DNA of 64,000 nucleotides from Acidovorax sp. sif1233 (GTDB lineage Bacteria; Pseudomonadota; Gammaproteobacteria; Burkholderiales; Burkholderiaceae_C), in contig NZ_JAHUWZ010000008.1 of NCBI RefSeq assembly GCF_019218755.1, forward strand, positions 1 through 64,000, in the 5' to 3' direction. A program made the translations under genes and the position numbers. This document shows positions 62,087-64,000 of the stretch, one piece after another. The first letter of the stretch is position 1, and the number at the start of each line of letters is the position of its first letter. Below the pieces are notes generated by a model. The model made no database searches. It was not told the origin of the DNA and saw only the letters and a list, made by a program, of their open reading frames with translations.

Positions 62087-63984
62087 ACCGCCCAGCAGGC
62101 GCAGCCGAGCGCACCCCAGAAGCCCTGCAGGTCGGACACCGGCAGCTTGCTGCTCCAGGCCGTGGCGTGGGCGTGGCCGTGCAGGTTGCAGTTGCTGGCG
62201 CAACCGCAGTTCGCGGCAGCGTTGCGCAGCACGGCCTGCAGCGGCGCGCCGTCCGGCCCGCCCTGAGCGCCCCAGGCGCCATAGCCGCCGAAGGTGCGCA
62301 CGGGCGACCAGTTGGGCATGGCGGGCGGCGGGGCCGCGTCGTCGAAGCGCGCGAAATCGCCCGCGCCATAGACCACCTTGCCGCCCACCACGGTGAGCAG
62401 GGCGGTGGTGTCGGCGATGTCGGATTCGGGGCAGGCAAAGAAGTCTCGGTCGGGCACGACGAGGTCGGCCAGCTGGCCCGCTTCGATGCGGCCCTTCTTG
62501 CCCTGCTCGTTGCTGAACCAGGTGACGTTCTCGGTCCACATGCGCAGGGCCTGGTCGCGGGTAAGGCAGTTGCGCTGCGGCGTGAGCTGCAGGCCGCCCA
62601 CCGTCTTGCCGGTGACGAGCCAGGACAGCGACACCCAGGGGTTGTAGCTGGCCACGCGGGTGGCGTCGGTGCCGGCGGACACGTTGACGCCCTTCTCCAG
62701 CATGCGCTTGACCGGGGGCGTGGCCTCGGCCGCCGCGGCGCCGTAGCGCTCGACGAAGTACTCGCCCTGGTAGGCCATGCGGTGCTGCACGGCCACGCCG
62801 CCGCCCAGGGCGGCGATGCGGTCGATGGACTTTTCCGAAATGGTCTCGGCGTGGTCGAAGAACCAGTTCAGGCCGGCCAGCGGTGTGTCCTGGTTGACCT
62901 TTTCGAACACGTTGAGCGCGCGCTCGATGGTCTCGTCGTAGGTGGCGTGCATGCGCCAGGGCCAGCGGTTCTGCGCGAGGATGCGCACCACCTCTTCCAG
63001 CTCGCCTTCCATGCCGGGCGCGAGCTCGGGCTGGGGCTGGCGGAAGTCCTCGAAGTCGGCGGCGGAGAACACCAGCATCTCGCCCGCGCCGTTGTGGCGA
63101 AAGTAGTCCGTGCCCTGCTTGTACTGCGAGGTGGCCGTCCAGTTCAGGAAGTCTTCTTTCTCGTGCTGGGGCTTTTGCGTGAACAGGTTGTAGGCCAGGC
63201 GGATGGTGAGCTGGTCGGCATCGGCCAGCTCCTGGATCACGTCGTAGTCATCCGGATAGTTCTGCATGCCGCCGCCCGCGTCGATGGCGCCGGTCACGCC
63301 CAGGCGGTTGAGCTCGCGCATGAAGTGGCGCGTGGAGTTGACCTGGTAGTCGTGCGGCAGCTTGGGGCCCTTGGCCAGCGTGGCATACAGGATGGCCGCG
63401 TTGGGCTTGGCCAGCAGCAGGCCCGTGGGGTTGCCCGCGCTGTCGCGCACGATCTCGCCACCGGGTGGTGCGGGCGTGTCCTTGCCGTAGCCCACGGCGC
63501 GAAGGGCGGCTCCGTTGAGCAGCGCGCGGTCGTACAGGTGCAGGATGAACACCGGGGTGTCGGGCGCCACGGCGTTCAGCTCGGCCAGCGTGGGCAGGCG
63601 CCTTTCCACGAACTGGTGTTCGGTGAAGCCGCCCACCACGCGCACCCACTGCGGCGCGGGCGTCACCGCCACCTGGGCTTGGAGCATGGCCATGGCGTCG
63701 GCCAGGCTGCGCACCCCGTCCCACCGCAGCTCCATGTTGAAGTTGAGGCCGCCGCGGATGATGTGCAGGTGGTTGTCGATGAGCCCCGGCAGCACGCTGC
63801 GCCCGCCCAGGTCGATGACCCGCGTCTGCGGGCCGGCGAGCGCCATCACCTCGCGGTCGTCACCCACCTTGGTGAAGCGCCCTTGCGCAATGGCGACCGC
63901 ACTGGCCGTGGGGTTGGCGCGGTCCAGCGTGGTGAAGCGGCCGTTGCGCAGGATGAGGTCGGGGGTGATGGCGGGTTGGGTCAT
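62083..63984 (-). CDS. Amidohydrolase (YtcJ-like)
   Basis: This 633-residue metallo-dependent hydrolase of the COG1574/YtcJ type has the metal-binding H-X-H in GLIDNHLHIIRGG near residue 73, NWFFDHAETISEKSIDRIAALGGGVAVQHRMAYQGEYF, and a C-terminal SDIADTTALLTVVGGKVVYG beta-sandwich. Then follows an unusual Cys-containing tail (NAAANCGCASNCNLHGHAHA). It begins the operon with DoxX and MFS genes. The complete start codon (63984) is in the window. Substrate unknown. Confidence 0.88.
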   Translation of the reverse strand: MTQPAITPDLILRNGRFTTLDRANPTASAVAIAQGRFTKVGDDREVMALAGPQTRVIDLGGRSVLPGLIDNHLHIIRGGLNFNMELRWDGVRSLADAMAMLQAQVAVTPAPQWVRVVGGFTEHQFVERRLPTLAELNAVAPDTPVFILHLYDRALLNGAALRAVGYGKDTPAPPGGEIVRDSAGNPTGLLLAKPNAAILYATLAKGPKLPHDYQVNSTRHFMRELNRLGVTGAIDAGGGMQNYPDDYDVIQELADADQLTIRLAYNLFTQKPQHEKEDFLNWTATSQYKQGTDYFRHNGAGEMLVFSAADFEDFRQPQPELAPGMEGELEEVVRILAQNRWPWRMHATYDETIERALNVFEKVNQDTPLAGLNWFFDHAETISEKSIDRIAALGGGVAVQHRMAYQGEYFVERYGAAAAEATPPVKRMLEKGVNVSAGTDATRVASYNPWVSLSWLVTGKTVGGLQLTPQRNCLTRDQALRMWTENVTWFSNEQGKKGRIEAGQLADLVVPDRDFFACPESDIADTTALLTVVGGKVVYGAGDFARFDDAAPPPAMPNWSPVRTFGGYGAWGAQGGPDGAPLQAVLRNAAANCGCASNCNLHGHAHATAWSSKLPVSDLQGFWGALGCACWAV

Positions 63985-64000
63985 GATGTTCAGGCCTTCA

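Noticed and set aside
1-64000. tRNA, rRNA, insertion sequence or phage genes
   Set aside because: I saw no cloverleaf-like motif, transposase or integrase motif, nor phage structural genes.

Overview
The window is chromosomal DNA from a high-GC betaproteobacterium, most likely a member of the Comamonadaceae close to Acidovorax. The basis is several Bug-type tripartite-tricarboxylate receptors, CoA-dependent aromatic degradation genes, a polyhydroxyalkanoate-associated protein, a DUF1840 gene, and two families of short dispersed repeats of a kind I associate with this family. I see no rRNA, tRNA, CRISPR, insertion sequence or prophage. Gene density is high, and genes within operons commonly overlap by 4 bases (ATGA).

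Left part (1-12.8 kb): the 5' part of an ExeA/GspA-like ATPase gene on the minus strand, then a plus-strand operon with an acyl-CoA synthetase, a complete branched-chain-type ABC importer (ATPase, two permeases, binding protein, second ATPase) and a PaaK-like CoA ligase. This looks like an uptake-and-activation module for an organic acid. Two Bug receptors follow. From 12.8 to 15 kb there is a minus-strand group: an NTF2-like protein, DUF1840 and a cyclopropane-fatty-acid-synthase-like methyltransferase.

15.1-22.1 kb: a six-gene operon for an aromatic acid degraded as its CoA thioester, best matching the aerobic 2-aminobenzoyl-CoA (anthranilate) route. It encodes a bifunctional FAD monooxygenase/OYE-type reductase, a MarR regulator, an enoyl-CoA hydratase, an acyl-CoA dehydrogenase, an aryl-CoA ligase and a RidA protein. 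Its promoter carries a palindrome that is a good MarR operator candidate. A gene-free 0.8 kb follows, holding a large imperfect inverted repeat, then a divergent EamA exporter/Lrp regulator pair.

24.4-36.8 kb: a complete phosphonate locus. phnGHIJ-(GNAT)-phnKLM and phnCDE plus a PhnZ-like HD oxygenase lie on the minus strand; phnF, a 2H-phosphoesterase (DUF1045), phnN and arsC lie on the plus strand. Both minus-strand promoters carry a Pho-box-like element followed by a PhnF-type operator. No phnP is present.

36.8-64 kb: mixed metabolic genes. They include MFS transporters, DNA glycosylase Tag, a lipoprotein aminopeptidase, a PHA-system protein, a nitroreductase, an ornithine cyclodeaminase-like enzyme, an IclR/HMG-CoA-lyase-like/CaiB module, a divergent acyl-CoA-binding protein/wax-ester-synthase pair, a LysR/tautomerase pair, a tannase-family esterase with a LuxR regulator, two M20 peptidases and an M14-like peptidase, a Tat-type ABC binding protein, a molybdopterin oxidoreductase, and an amidohydrolase/DoxX/MFS operon.

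The most unusual signal is a family of roughly 50-60 bp imperfectly palindromic repeats (called family 1 here), with eight copies recognised. Four lie inside reading frames and are translated without breaking them, twice as C-terminal tails and twice as internal segments. A second, GC-rich hairpin repeat (family 2) occurs only between genes; its first three copies bracket the ABC binding-protein gene and follow the last ABC gene.
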